Shown here one piece after another: positions 1 to 8,516 of a stretch of DNA of 64,000 nt. Source of the stretch: Sphingobium sp. TCM1 (lineage in GTDB: Bacteria > Pseudomonadota > Alphaproteobacteria > Sphingomonadales > Sphingomonadaceae); the NCBI RefSeq assembly GCF_001650725.1, contig NZ_LXVX01000034.1, forward strand, positions 124,001 to 188,000, read 5' to 3'. Every line of letters begins with the position of its first letter. Positions within the stretch are counted from its first letter, which is position 1. Under the pieces are notes generated by a model. It was given only the letters and a program-made list of their open reading frames with translations. It searched no databases and was not told the origin of the DNA. Made by a program: the position numbers and the translations under genes.

Positions 1-1491
1 GAGCGTGAAGCTCGGATGCAGCACATCATCGACCAGATCACCCGCACGACATTCGGGAAACGGTCGGAAAAGCTGAGCGAAGATCAGTTGGCGCTTGCCT
101 TCGATGATCTCGACGTCGCCCGTGCTGAACTGGAGGCGCTTGGCGAGCAGGCGGCAGGTCAGAAGAAGGAACGGGCGCGGAGGGAAAGCGGGACTGCGCG
201 GGCGTCGCTGCCGGCGCACCTGACCTGCGTTGAGGAAGTGATCCTTCCAGGCGAAACGGAATGTCCGTGCTGCGGAGGCGCGCTGCACTGCATAGACAGC
301 GACATATCGAGCCGGCTCGATGTCATCCCGGTCCAGTATCGCGTGATCGTGACGTTCCGCCCGAAAATGGCGTGCCGGGCGTGCAGCGATGGCGTGTTCC
401 AGGCGCCCGCGGCCAAGCATGTGGTGCCAGGCGGCCTGCCCACCGAGGCGCTGGTCGCCGATGTGCTGGTCAAGAAATATGCCGATCACATGCCCTTCTA
501 TCGGCAGGCCCAGGCATTGCGGCGTCAGGGTATCGAGATCGACCGGGGAACCATGTGCAACTGGGCGGGTCGAGCCGCCGCCTGGCTCGGCCGCCTGACC
601 AACAGGATGAAAGCCGACCTCCTAACGAGCGCAAGGCTGTTCGTTGATGAGACCACCGCCAAGGTCCTGGCACCCGGCACCGGCAAGGTGAAGACGGGCT
701 ATCTCTGGGCGATCGCGCGTGATGATGGGGCGCATGGCGGCACCGATCCACCGGCGGTCGTCTACACCTACATGCCGGGTCGCGGGAAAGTCTGGGCGGA
801 AAAGCTGCTCGGGGATTTTACCGGCATCGTTCAGTGCGACGGCTATGGCGCCTACAAGCATATCGAGGTGCCGGACCGGAAGGGTGGTCCTGGAACGCTC
901 GCCTTCTGCTGGGCGCATGTCAGGCGTGGCTTCTTCGACGATGCCAAGGGTGGCAACGCTCCGGTCGCCGATGAGGCGCTGCGGCGGATCGCCAGCCTCT
1001 ACAAAATCGAGGCGCGTATCCGAGGTTCCAGCCCCGAACACAGGTTGGCGGTCCGCCAAGCTGAATCCGCTTCGATCATCGCGGACATGCTGCCTTGGCT
1101 TGAGGAAATGCTGCCCAAGCTGCCCCGAGGATCCAACACGGCCGAAGCCATCCGCTACACCCTCAACCACTGGAAAGGCCTCGTCCGCTTCCTTGAGGAT
1201 GGGCGGATCGAGCTGGACAACAACACCGTCGAGCGATCAATCAGGCCGCTTACGCTCCAGCGTAAAAATGCCCTGTTCACAGGTCATGACCTGGGGGCCG
1301 AAAACTGGGCGACCTTCGCCAGCCTCATCGAAACTTGTAAGCTGGGCGGCATTAACCCCCAGGCTTACCTCACCGATGTCCTCGCCCGCATCATCCTGCG
1401 CGGCGATACAGATCCGATCAATGATCTACTCCCCTACAACTGGGTAGATAGTCGCTCCGTCGCTAGCGCCATTATCGATCAGGCCGCCTGA
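1..1491 (+). CDS. tnpC: IS66 family transposase (TnpC), 5' end outside window
   Basis: DDE transposase that cuts and pastes the IS66 element. The reading frame is open from base 1 and the first ATG at 16 is internal: the residues before it fit the charged N-terminal helix of TnpC, and family members are slightly longer than the 491 residues after that ATG. Visible landmarks are the FGKRSEKL motif near the start, a zinc-finger region CPCCGGAL with a second cysteine pair CRAC, the catalytic core starting at RLFVDETT, the CDGYGAYK segment, and the C-terminal ELDNNTVERSIRP helix with the catalytic glutamate region. The C-terminal IS66 tail (TCKLGGINPQAYL, then DLLPYNW) is complete. The gene looks intact apart from the window edge. 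Confidence 0.93.
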   Translation, partial: EREARMQHIIDQITRTTFGKRSEKLSEDQLALAFDDLDVARAELEALGEQAAGQKKERARRESGTARASLPAHLTCVEEVILPGETECPCCGGALHCIDSDISSRLDVIPVQYRVIVTFRPKMACRACSDGVFQAPAAKHVVPGGLPTEALVADVLVKKYADHMPFYRQAQALRRQGIEIDRGTMCNWAGRAAAWLGRLTNRMKADLLTSARLFVDETTAKVLAPGTGKVKTGYLWAIARDDGAHGGTDPPAVVYTYMPGRGKVWAEKLLGDFTGIVQCDGYGAYKHIEVPDRKGGPGTLAFCWAHVRRGFFDDAKGGNAPVADEALRRIASLYKIEARIRGSSPEHRLAVRQAESASIIADMLPWLEEMLPKLPRGSNTAEAIRYTLNHWKGLVRFLEDGRIELDNNTVERSIRPLTLQRKNALFTGHDLGAENWATFASLIETCKLGGINPQAYLTDVLARIILRGDTDPINDLLPYNWVDSRSVASAIIDQAA

Positions 1492-1523
1492 ATGCCGCCG
1501 AGTGGGGGTGTTTTAGCGCTTAC
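1..1523 (+). mobile_element. IS66-family insertion sequence, right-hand part
   Basis: The element carries the IS66 TnpC-type transposase. Its right terminus is taken as CGCTTAC at 1517-1523, the reverse complement of the GTAAGCG start typical of IS66 ends. The left end and the accessory tnpA/tnpB genes lie outside the window. Directly after the terminus an open frame continues as the tail of another gene (1524-1694), so the element interrupts that gene. The target duplication cannot be checked from one end. Confidence 0.8.
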
Positions 1524-1694
1524 GGTAAGACGGTCATATTTCGCAACCTGAGCGAGGCCGACGACAAAGCGGCGCTGGTTGGCACGGGCCTGTCCGAGGC
1601 GGTGGCGGCAATGCTTGCCCAGTCGGATGCCGCGGCCGGACAGGGCGCAACGACGCCATTGAAGGATGCGATTGCCGCGGCACTGGCTTGTTGA
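1524..1694 (+). pseudogene. C-terminal fragment of a gene cut by IS66
   Basis: From the first base after the IS66 terminus an open frame of 56 codons runs to a TGA at 1692-1694. It is rich in Ala, Leu, Asp and Glu, ending in LKDAIAAALAC. It has no start codon and no recognisable family. Its composition and the adjacent IS end suggest the tail of a disrupted host gene. It could also be chance open frame in GC-rich DNA. Confidence 0.4.
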
Positions 1695-1711
1695 ACGCCG
1701 CGCGCCGGCGG

Positions 1712-2230
1712 TCAAACGGGGCGCAGCTTCTTCCTGACCAGGACCAGGGTCGAGTCCCCGGGATATTCTTCCACCGAGAATCCCATGTCGCGCTCGAGTC
1801 CGATTGCAGCGGTATTGGCGCGGCTCTCGATTGACTCGATTGTCGATAGCCCTCGCGCTTCGGCCTCATCGGCCATGAAAGAGAGCAGTGTCCATCCGAC
1901 GCCTCTGTGCCGATAGTCCGCGTCAACCGAGATTGCTATCTCGCCCCGCTCGCCCGCTGCATCGGATACGAGCATCGCGCTTGCAATTGCGGCGCTGCTC
2001 TCGGCATCGAACGCAAGATAGCTTATTGCGTTGCCGTCATCGATCGGCGTCAGGGCCCGGAGTTGCTCCGGCCCGATTTCGTTCAATCCAGACAGGAACC
2101 GGAAGCGCAGATCTTCATGGCTCACATGGTGGAACAAATGCTTCAAAGTCGCCTCGTCGTGTGTGTCTGCGGGTCTCACCAGCAACTTGAGTCCGCTGCG
2201 CGTGACCAGCGAGGTTGGGTTATCGCTCAT
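1712..2230 (-). CDS. GNAT family N-acetyltransferase
   Basis: A 172-residue single-domain GNAT acetyltransferase that would move acetyl from acetyl-CoA to an amine or protein lysine. The acetyl-CoA binding motif A is seen as YRHRGVGWTLL (Q/RxxGxG/A type), preceded by the beta strand GEIAISVDADY. The N-terminal half (SGLKLLVRPAD, then HHVSHEDLRFRFL) resembles the acetyltransferase domain of bacterial protein acetyltransferases. I chose the ATG at 2230, not the longer form, because it overlaps the stop of the upstream lipoprotein gene by 11 nt (translational coupling). It is the last gene of the Mla-like operon. A role in acetylating island enzymes is conceivable but not shown. Confidence 0.85.
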   Translation of the reverse strand: MSDNPTSLVTRSGLKLLVRPADTHDEATLKHLFHHVSHEDLRFRFLSGLNEIGPEQLRALTPIDDGNAISYLAFDAESSAAIASAMLVSDAAGERGEIAISVDADYRHRGVGWTLLSFMADEAEARGLSTIESIESRANTAAIGLERDMGFSVEEYPGDSTLVLVRKKLRPV

Positions 2231-2900
2231 CGTTCTGACCTTTCCGAGTTTTTGCATCCATGCTGTCGGTGCATGACGTCTGCGCGCTCCGGTCGGCGAT
2301 GGATGCCGCATAGCGGACAGCCGCCCGATTGAACGCGGCTACTATTCCGGTCGTGCTGTTCGTCATAGCGGGTTCCTCGACCGACAACCGACAGGACGCG
2401 ACAGGCTGCCGGTCATCGAGGTCGAACAAAGTCATGCCACCGGCGACGAGGACCGTAGGCGGAGCCTTTTGATCTCCTTCGCCATGGTAACGCGCTTCGA
2501 AGCGGTCGACGGTGACCTGCAAGGCCTGTGATGCTCCCGCCGCGTTCCTCGGCGCTGCCAGCCGGATGCCTGGCGCGCGCGTCTCGAACTGCCGCTCGAG
2601 GGTCTGGGCGAACAGGTCGGGCACGGAAGCCACCCAGCGGGCATCCTTGATGTAGAGGGCGCGCTCGCCGCGCGTCGTCAGGATGCGATCGCCCTCGATC
2701 TCGGGCGCGAACCGCGATCGCAGCAACGTCAGCGTCCGGCGCGGAACCGGGTATCGCGCGGAAGGGGCATCAGCACGCTCGACTACGCCGAAGCGAAAGA
2801 GATCGTCCCGTCTGCCGCCACCCAGCAGGCTGCCGCAGCTGCCCAGCAGCGATGCCCCCAGCAAGAGCACCAACGTCCGATTGCCTGGAGAAAAAATCAT
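2220..2900 (-). CDS. ABC-type transport auxiliary lipoprotein (PqiC/YmbA-like)
   Basis: A 226-residue outer-membrane lipoprotein predicted to work with the MCE transporter encoded just upstream. The N-terminus is a signal peptide with a lipobox LLGSC (Cys about residue 22). The body carries the ABC_trans_aux pattern, with a central DARWVASVPDLFAQTLERQF segment typical of PqiC/YmbA-type partners. The start overlaps the stop of the MCE gene by 4 nt, so the two are translated together. It is the periplasmic or outer-membrane end of a lipid-trafficking chain. Its substrate cannot be read from the sequence. Confidence 0.85.
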   Translation of the reverse strand: MIFSPGNRTLVLLLGASLLGSCGSLLGGGRRDDLFRFGVVERADAPSARYPVPRRTLTLLRSRFAPEIEGDRILTTRGERALYIKDARWVASVPDLFAQTLERQFETRAPGIRLAAPRNAAGASQALQVTVDRFEARYHGEGDQKAPPTVLVAGGMTLFDLDDRQPVASCRLSVEEPAMTNSTTGIVAAFNRAAVRYAASIADRSAQTSCTDSMDAKTRKGQNDER

Positions 2901-3832
2901 CGCGGTAGCTCCAGTTCCTTGCCGCTATCCTTGCTAAGCGCCTGACGAGGACTTTGGCGGATCTGGCGGATCAGGCCGTCCAGCGATTCCGCCGTTTCCT
3001 GCAGCGTGAGCATGGTGGCGTTGATGTTGGGAAGAGTAGTCGTGCCCAGGTCGCCGCTTTGCGTATCGAGCTTCGCGATGACGCCGCGCGCCTCGTGAAC
3101 CGCCGCCTTGAGTTCGCCCGCTGCCCCTGACACATCCGCAAGCGCGCGTTTTCCATTGCCATCGGCGATCTGACGGACTGACGCCGCCGCTTCCTGAATA
3201 TCGGTGGCGGCGCGGTCGAGTTTGGCCATGGCCGAGGCCGCGTTGGCGATCATCGTCCGGTTCGCCGCAAGTTCCGCGGTCGTCGTCCGGACGTCATGGA
3301 TGGCGGCCCCGACATTGGCGATGTTGCGATCGGACAGAAGCCTGTTCACGCGAGTGAGTGCTTCGGTGGCGCTTGCCACCATCTGGCCTCCTCCTTGCAA
3401 CAGCGAAGACAATGCGTTGGGCTTGCTGGGAATCACGGGGCGCCTGCTGTGATCGACGCGGCGCAACAGCGGTTTGCTGGCCGTCCCGGCGCTGATCTGC
3501 ACGATACTGACGCCGGAAATTCCCTGCGTTTCAGTGGACGCCATCGAATCCACGCGCACTGGTGTCCCGCGGTTGACCTCGATGTCGGTGACCACGCGGT
3601 TGGGATCGCGCGCGTCGAGCCTGATCCGCTGGATCTCGCCGACCTTGATGCCATTGAACTGGACCTCGGCTCCGACGCTCAGACCCCGCACCGGGCCATG
3701 AAACACGACCTGGAAGGGATCGTGCTCCCGTCTGAACTGCGAGCCGCCCAACCAGACCACGAAAACGATCGCGGCGATGAGCAGCACGATCGAGATAGCG
3801 CCCACCAGCGCATAATTGGCGTGGCGTTCCAT
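2897..3832 (-). CDS. mlaD: MCE/MlaD family substrate-binding protein
   Basis: A 311-residue membrane-anchored MCE protein, the periplasmic lipid-binding part of an Mla-type ABC system. A single N-terminal transmembrane helix (residues about 8-28, ALVGAISIVLLIAAIVFVVW) is followed by the MCE domain (about 40-120, with VRGLSVGAEVQFNGIKVGEI). A long alpha-helical C-terminal region (about 150-300) is rich in Ala and heptad-like repeats and ends with LPNINATMLTLQETAESLDGL. Gene order permease-ATPase-MCE-lipoprotein matches sphingomonad Mla operons. It overlaps the ATPase gene by one base. Confidence 0.92.
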   Translation of the reverse strand: MERHANYALVGAISIVLLIAAIVFVVWLGGSQFRREHDPFQVVFHGPVRGLSVGAEVQFNGIKVGEIQRIRLDARDPNRVVTDIEVNRGTPVRVDSMASTETQGISGVSIVQISAGTASKPLLRRVDHSRRPVIPSKPNALSSLLQGGGQMVASATEALTRVNRLLSDRNIANVGAAIHDVRTTTAELAANRTMIANAASAMAKLDRAATDIQEAAASVRQIADGNGKRALADVSGAAGELKAAVHEARGVIAKLDTQSGDLGTTTLPNINATMLTLQETAESLDGLIRQIRQSPRQALSKDSGKELELPR

Positions 3833-4620
3833 CAGCCTTCCTTCTGCTTCTTGGCGGCACGGCCGCGCGGCCCCAGAAAATAGCGCCTGATCCAGGGATG
3901 GTCCGATCGCTCGAGCTCGGCGACCGGCGCGATGGCGACAATCTTCCTGTCGGCGACGACGGCAACCCGGTCGCAGATGGCATAGAGCGTATCGAGATCG
4001 TGGGTGATCATGAAGACGGTGAAGCCGAGCGCATCACGCAGCGTCCTGACGAGATCGTCAAACTCGCTCGCCGCGATCGGATCGAGTCCGGCTGTCGGCT
4101 CGTCGAGGAACAGGATCTCGGGATCGAGTGCGATGGCGCGGGCGACACCCGCGCGCTTGCGCATGCCGCCGGACAGCTCGGCGGGCTTCAGGATGCCGGC
4201 ATCGTCGGGCAGACCCGCCAACTTGATCTTCAGCCGGGCGAGATCGCGTACAAAGTCCCTTGAGAGATGCGCATGCTCGAGGAGCGGTGTCTCGACATTC
4301 TCCTCCACGGTGAGGAAGGAGAACAGGGCGCCCTGCTGGAACATCACGCCGATGCGCCGTTCGATATCGGCCTGCGCGCCCGGATCATCGATGTGCCGAC
4401 CGAAGATTTCGACGGTCCCGCCATCGGGTCGCTTGAGGCCGAGGATGGTGTTGAGCAGCACCGATTTGCCCGAACCGGAGCCGCCCACGACGCCGAGTAT
4501 CTCGCCGCGCCGGACCTCGAGATCAAGATCCTCGTGGATGACCTTTTCGCCGAACGCCGTTCGCAGGCCGCTGACGCGGATCGGCGCATCGTCGCTGTCG
4601 GTGGTTGATGGCGCACTCAC
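3832..4620 (-). CDS. mlaF: ABC transporter ATP-binding protein, MlaF type
   Basis: A 262-residue cytoplasmic ATPase that powers lipid movement by the MlaE-like permease. The Walker A motif is GGSGSGKSVLL, the signature is LSGGMRKRAGVARA, Walker B is ILFLDEPTAGLD, and the switch histidine is in MITHDLDTLY. The signature LSGGMRKR is the form found in MlaF/TtgA-type ATPases. It overlaps both neighbours (4 nt with the permease, 1 nt with the MCE gene), so the operon is tightly coupled. The basic tail (GPRGRAAKKQKEG) is ordinary for the family. Confidence 0.94.
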   Translation of the reverse strand: MSAPSTTDSDDAPIRVSGLRTAFGEKVIHEDLDLEVRRGEILGVVGGSGSGKSVLLNTILGLKRPDGGTVEIFGRHIDDPGAQADIERRIGVMFQQGALFSFLTVEENVETPLLEHAHLSRDFVRDLARLKIKLAGLPDDAGILKPAELSGGMRKRAGVARAIALDPEILFLDEPTAGLDPIAASEFDDLVRTLRDALGFTVFMITHDLDTLYAICDRVAVVADRKIVAIAPVAELERSDHPWIRRYFLGPRGRAAKKQKEG

Positions 4621-5729
4621 AGGTCCAGCACCATGAAGAGCACCGCGAAGATCGCGTCGAACATGATGACCATGAAGACCGACTGGACGACCGCGGAGGT
4701 GACGTTGCGGCCGAGGCTTTGGACGTCGCCACCAACCATCAGGCCATGCCGGCAGCCAGCGGCGGCGATGACGATCGCCAGGAACGGCGCCTTGCTCATG
4801 CCGATCCAGAAATGCTTGATATTCACCGTTTCGAGCGTGCGCTGGATGAAGAAGACCGGGCTGATATCGATTGTCGCCCAGCTGACCAGCAAGCCGCCGG
4901 CAATGCCGCCGATATCCGCGCAGAAAGTCATCAGCGGCATCATCAGCAGCGCGGCCAGGACGCGGGGGATGACCAGCGCGTCGAAACGGTCGACGCCCAT
5001 CACCTGCATCGCGTCGGTTTCCTGGTTCATGCGCATCGAGCCGATCTGCGCTGCGAAGGACGATGCGGAGCGGCCCGACAGCAGGATCGCGGCGATGACC
5101 ACGCCGAACTCGCGCAGGATCGCCACCGCGACCAGCTGGACCGTGAACACTTCCACGCCGAGTGTCGTCAGCAGGTTGGTGCCGACCAATGCGATGACCG
5201 CACCGATGAAGAAGGTCATCACGAAAACGATCGGCAAGGCGTTGACGCCCGCGTCCTGCATCATTGCGACCAACGGCGTCACGCGCAGGCGGCGCGGATG
5301 AAAAAACGTCCGGCCGAGCGCCGCGATCAGCCGACCGGTGAATTCGAGCATGGCGTAAGCTTCGCCGCCGAGCTGGACCACCTGGCGTCCGAAACGGTCG
5401 AAAAAGCCCACTATCCCCCCGGAACCCCGCCGGGGCGGCGTTTCAGTGTATAGCGCCGGCCGGACGAGTTCGATCAGCCGGCGCAGATCCTCTCGCGGGC
5501 CACAGTCTATGTCGACCTCTTTGGGCACGAACTGCAGCAACGCAAGCGCGCCAGCCGTATCGACCCGCCCCAGGTCAGACAGATCAACCCGCTGAACCAT
5601 GCCTCTCTCTCCGAGGTGTGCGGACAATCGGTCGAGGGCGTTCCCCAGGGCCAGCGCCGTCCAGTCGCCGGTCATGTGAAGCGTCATCTCGCCGTTGCGA
5701 TCATAGAGATGCCAATCCGCGCTCGTCAT
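4617..5729 (-). CDS. mlaE: MlaE-type permease with N-terminal STAS-like domain
   Basis: A 370-residue inner-membrane permease of the Mla/Ttg2 lipid transporter family. The first 100 residues or so form a STAS-like domain (VDLSDLGRVDTAGALALLQF), equivalent to a fused MlaB. The rest is the MlaE domain with about five to six hydrophobic segments and the conserved region ILREFGVVIAAILLSGRSAS. It is first in the operon with MlaF, MlaD, the lipoprotein and the GNAT gene. A 163-nt gap separates it from the acetate kinase stop upstream, so read-through from the phaC operon is possible. The direction of lipid transport cannot be judged. Confidence 0.93.
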   Translation of the reverse strand: MTSADWHLYDRNGEMTLHMTGDWTALALGNALDRLSAHLGERGMVQRVDLSDLGRVDTAGALALLQFVPKEVDIDCGPREDLRRLIELVRPALYTETPPRRGSGGIVGFFDRFGRQVVQLGGEAYAMLEFTGRLIAALGRTFFHPRRLRVTPLVAMMQDAGVNALPIVFVMTFFIGAVIALVGTNLLTTLGVEVFTVQLVAVAILREFGVVIAAILLSGRSASSFAAQIGSMRMNQETDAMQVMGVDRFDALVIPRVLAALLMMPLMTFCADIGGIAGGLLVSWATIDISPVFFIQRTLETVNIKHFWIGMSKAPFLAIVIAAAGCRHGLMVGGDVQSLGRNVTSAVVQSVFMVIMFDAIFAVLFMVLDL

Positions 5730-5892
5730 CGCAGGAGAACGGCTCCCGGTTGAATGCGGGGCGGTGGTCGACGATTACCAAAGAGATTATGGCCGTACCG
5801 GGCGCACGGGACTCCATGGGTCGACCGACCAGCGATATCGCTTTCCGTGCTGGCAGCGAACCGAGCTCCGGCGGCCCAGGCGGCAACAGGTC

Positions 5893-7089
5893 TCACTGAC
5901 CACCTCCCGCCGTAGGCAAGGCGCCGATGGTATGGATGGCGATCATGCGTTCCTCGTCGGTCGGAATGACGCGAACGGTGATCCGGCTGTCCGCAGTGCT
6001 GATGATTGGCGCGTCGCATGCGTTCGCCGACGGGTCGATGGCGATGCCCAGCCAGCCCAGTCGCTCGCAGATTACCGCGCGGACGGTGGGATCGTTTTCG
6101 CCAATGCCCGCGGTGAAAACCAGTCCGTCGAGGCCGCCCAGCGCGCCAACCAGCGCCGCAGCTTCCCGCGCCGCGCGCCAGGTGAAGAGGTCGATCGCTT
6201 CGGCGGCGCAAGGGTCATCGCTCTTGTGAAGCGCCCGCATGTCGCTGGAAACTCCGGAAACGCCGAGCAATCCCGACCGGTTGTAGAGCAGTGCCTCGAC
6301 GTCCACTGCGCTCATCCCTTCCTGGGTCTGCAGGTGAAGCACAACGCCGGGATCGATCGCGCCGCAGCGCGTTCCCATCATCAGCCCGTCGAGCGCGGTG
6401 AAGCCCATCGTCGTATCGACGCTCTTTCCGTCATGCATCGCGCACAGGCTCGCGCCGTTTCCCAGGTGGGCGACGATCACTCGCCCGCCCGCCAGCTCCG
6501 GGTCGATTTCCTGCAGTGTCCGCGCGATATATTCATAGGAAAGGCCGTGGAAACCGTAACGCCGGATACCCTTGTCGTGCAGCGCGCGAGGCAGGGCGAA
6601 ACGCGTGGCGGTGTCCGCGCGGTCGTGATGGAAGGCGGTATCGAAGCAGGCGACCTGGGGAAGGGCGGGCGCCAGCGCGCGGATGGCCCGGATCGCGGCG
6701 AGATTGTGGGGCTGGTGGAGCGGCGCCAAGGGGCACAGCGCGTCCAGTGCCGCGAGCAGGGCGTCGTCGACCAGAAGCGGCCGCGCAAACCACATTCCGC
6801 CATGGACGACGCGATGGCCGATGGCGATGATCTCATGCTCGGGCAGGTGATCTCCTGCCCAGGTGAACAGGTCATGCAGCAGGACCTCGTGGGTCAGCCC
6901 CGCGCCATTTGTCCAGTTGCGGTCGACCAGGACGGTGCCCTCGGCGTCGCGCGCCACGAGCCGCGGCGCTATGCCGATCCCTTCCAGCTTGCCGGCCGCG
7001 GCATGACGCGGGCCGTCGGCGTCCAGCGTGAACAGCGCGAACTTGATGCTCGACGATCCGGCGTTGAGGCTGACAATGGCGCGGCTCAT
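5893..7089 (-). CDS. ackA: Acetate kinase
   Basis: A 398-residue acetate kinase making ATP and acetate from acetyl phosphate (or the reverse) in the cytoplasm. Visible family motifs are the N-terminal phosphate-binding SLNAGSSSIKFALF, GHRVVHGG, HLGNGASLCAMHDGKSVDT, the TRCGAIDPG loop and FTAGIGENDP near the C-terminus. The length is normal. Its ATG overlaps the phosphotransacetylase stop by 4 nt. Together with that enzyme it forms a substrate-level phosphorylation route that works without respiration, which fits the oxygen-limitation theme of the island. Butyrate or propionate kinase activity is a less likely alternative. Confidence 0.95.
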   Translation of the reverse strand: MSRAIVSLNAGSSSIKFALFTLDADGPRHAAAGKLEGIGIAPRLVARDAEGTVLVDRNWTNGAGLTHEVLLHDLFTWAGDHLPEHEIIAIGHRVVHGGMWFARPLLVDDALLAALDALCPLAPLHQPHNLAAIRAIRALAPALPQVACFDTAFHHDRADTATRFALPRALHDKGIRRYGFHGLSYEYIARTLQEIDPELAGGRVIVAHLGNGASLCAMHDGKSVDTTMGFTALDGLMMGTRCGAIDPGVVLHLQTQEGMSAVDVEALLYNRSGLLGVSGVSSDMRALHKSDDPCAAEAIDLFTWRAAREAAALVGALGGLDGLVFTAGIGENDPTVRAVICERLGWLGIAIDPSANACDAPIISTADSRITVRVIPTDEERMIAIHTIGALPTAGGGQ

Positions 7090-8498
7090 GCCAGCGGCTT
7101 GCCTTCGGGCAGGCCCGGCGCCGCCATGGTGGCGGCGCGCGCGAGCAGCACCGCGACTGCGCAGGAGGCGAGACGGGTGCGCAGGGAATCCGCGCGGCTG
7201 GTGAGGATGATCGGCACGCGGGCGCCCAGCACCACCCCGGCGGCGTCCGCCCCACCCAGGAAGGTGAGTTGCTTGGCGAGCATGTTTCCGGCCTCGAGGG
7301 TGGGCACGACCAGGATTTCCGCCTTGCCTGCGACGGGCGAGACAATGCCCTTTTCCTTCGCCGCCGCCTCGCTGATCGCATTGTCGAACGCCAGCGGGCC
7401 ATCGAGCACACCGCCTGAGATCTGGCCGCGATCGGCCATCTTGCAGAGCGCGGCGGCGTCGAGCGTCGATCGCATCGACGGATTGACCGTCTCTACCGCC
7501 GAGAGGATCGCGACCCTGGGACTTTCGATCCCGATCACATGCGCGAGATCGATGGCGTTGCGGATGATGTCGGCTTTTTCCTCGAGACTCGGTTCGATGT
7601 TGATCGCAGCGTCGGTGATGATGAGCGGCGTGGGATGGCCGGGCACGTCCATCAGATAGGCGTGGCTGATGCGCCGCTCCGTCCGCAGGCCTGTCGAGGA
7701 GGAGACCACCGCGCTCATCAGTTCATCGGTGTGGAGCGATCCCTTCATGAGCAGCTTCGCTTCGCCCGAATGGACAAGCGCGACCGCCGCTGCCGCAGCG
7801 GCGTGGCTGTGCGCGGCGGGCACGACACGATATGCGGAGATGTCTTTCTCCGCCTCATGCGCCGCCGCGCGGATCCGGGCTTCCGGCCCGACCAGAATCG
7901 GTGTGATCAGACCGGCCTCGGCAGCGTCGACCACCGCGGTCATCGCCGCGGCGCTGCAGGGATGGGCGACGGCGGTCTGCGGCGCCACGTCCGCTTTGGT
8001 CCGTTCGATCAGTTTGCGATAGCTGTCATGACCGGAGATGCGAACGTCGGGGAGCGCCATTCGCGGAAGGCGGATCTTCTCGGTTGGCGCCCTGACCTCG
8101 GCCTGGCCCGTGATGATCTCGTCGCCGTTCTGGTTGACGCAGCGACAATCGAGCAAAAGCACATGATGCTCGGATCGTTTCTCGGTTACCTTCACCGAAG
8201 TTGTGATGGCGTCGCCCAGACCCACCGGCCGGACGAAGCGCAATGACTGGCTCAGGTAGCTTGCGCCCGGTCCGGGCAGCTCGGTGTCGAGAACAGCTGA
8301 GATCAAGCCTCCGCCCCACATGCCGTGGGCGATCATACGGTGCGACAGGTCGGTCCCCGCATGATCGGCGTCGAGATGCGCAGGATATGCGTCGCCCGAG
8401 ACGAGCGCGAAGAGCTGGATATCCTGCTCGCGCAGCGTGCGGGTAATGCTCGCCGTATCGCCGATGGCGATTTCGTCGAAGGTGCGGTTCTCGATCAT
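7086..8498 (-). CDS. pta: Bifunctional MaoC-like hydratase / phosphate acetyltransferase
   Basis: A fusion of about 470 residues. The first 140 are a MaoC/(R)-enoyl-CoA hydratase hot-dog domain (FDEIAIGDTASITRTL; HLDADHAGTDLSHRMIAHG). The rest is a phosphate acetyl/butyryl-transferase domain ending with LGARVPIILTSRADS. It would convert acyl-CoA and phosphate to acyl-phosphate for the adjacent acetate kinase. The hydratase part could channel enoyl-CoA to (R)-3-hydroxyacyl-CoA for the PHA synthase directly upstream. I chose the ATG at 8498; a GTG at 8513, two bases after the phaC stop codon, is an alternative. The fusion is known in rhizobia and relatives next to ackA. Confidence 0.9.
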   Translation of the reverse strand: MIENRTFDEIAIGDTASITRTLREQDIQLFALVSGDAYPAHLDADHAGTDLSHRMIAHGMWGGGLISAVLDTELPGPGASYLSQSLRFVRPVGLGDAITTSVKVTEKRSEHHVLLLDCRCVNQNGDEIITGQAEVRAPTEKIRLPRMALPDVRISGHDSYRKLIERTKADVAPQTAVAHPCSAAAMTAVVDAAEAGLITPILVGPEARIRAAAHEAEKDISAYRVVPAAHSHAAAAAAVALVHSGEAKLLMKGSLHTDELMSAVVSSSTGLRTERRISHAYLMDVPGHPTPLIITDAAINIEPSLEEKADIIRNAIDLAHVIGIESPRVAILSAVETVNPSMRSTLDAAALCKMADRGQISGGVLDGPLAFDNAISEAAAKEKGIVSPVAGKAEILVVPTLEAGNMLAKQLTFLGGADAAGVVLGARVPIILTSRADSLRTRLASCAVAVLLARAATMAAPGLPEGKPLA

Positions 8499-8516
8499 GT
8501 CGGTCAAAACCACCGC

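Noticed and set aside
5764..7659. Long plus-strand open frame of 631 codons
   Set aside because: It is antisense to ackA and pta, both of which have clear motifs; its protein is Arg/Gln-rich with no family features, a usual high-GC shadow.
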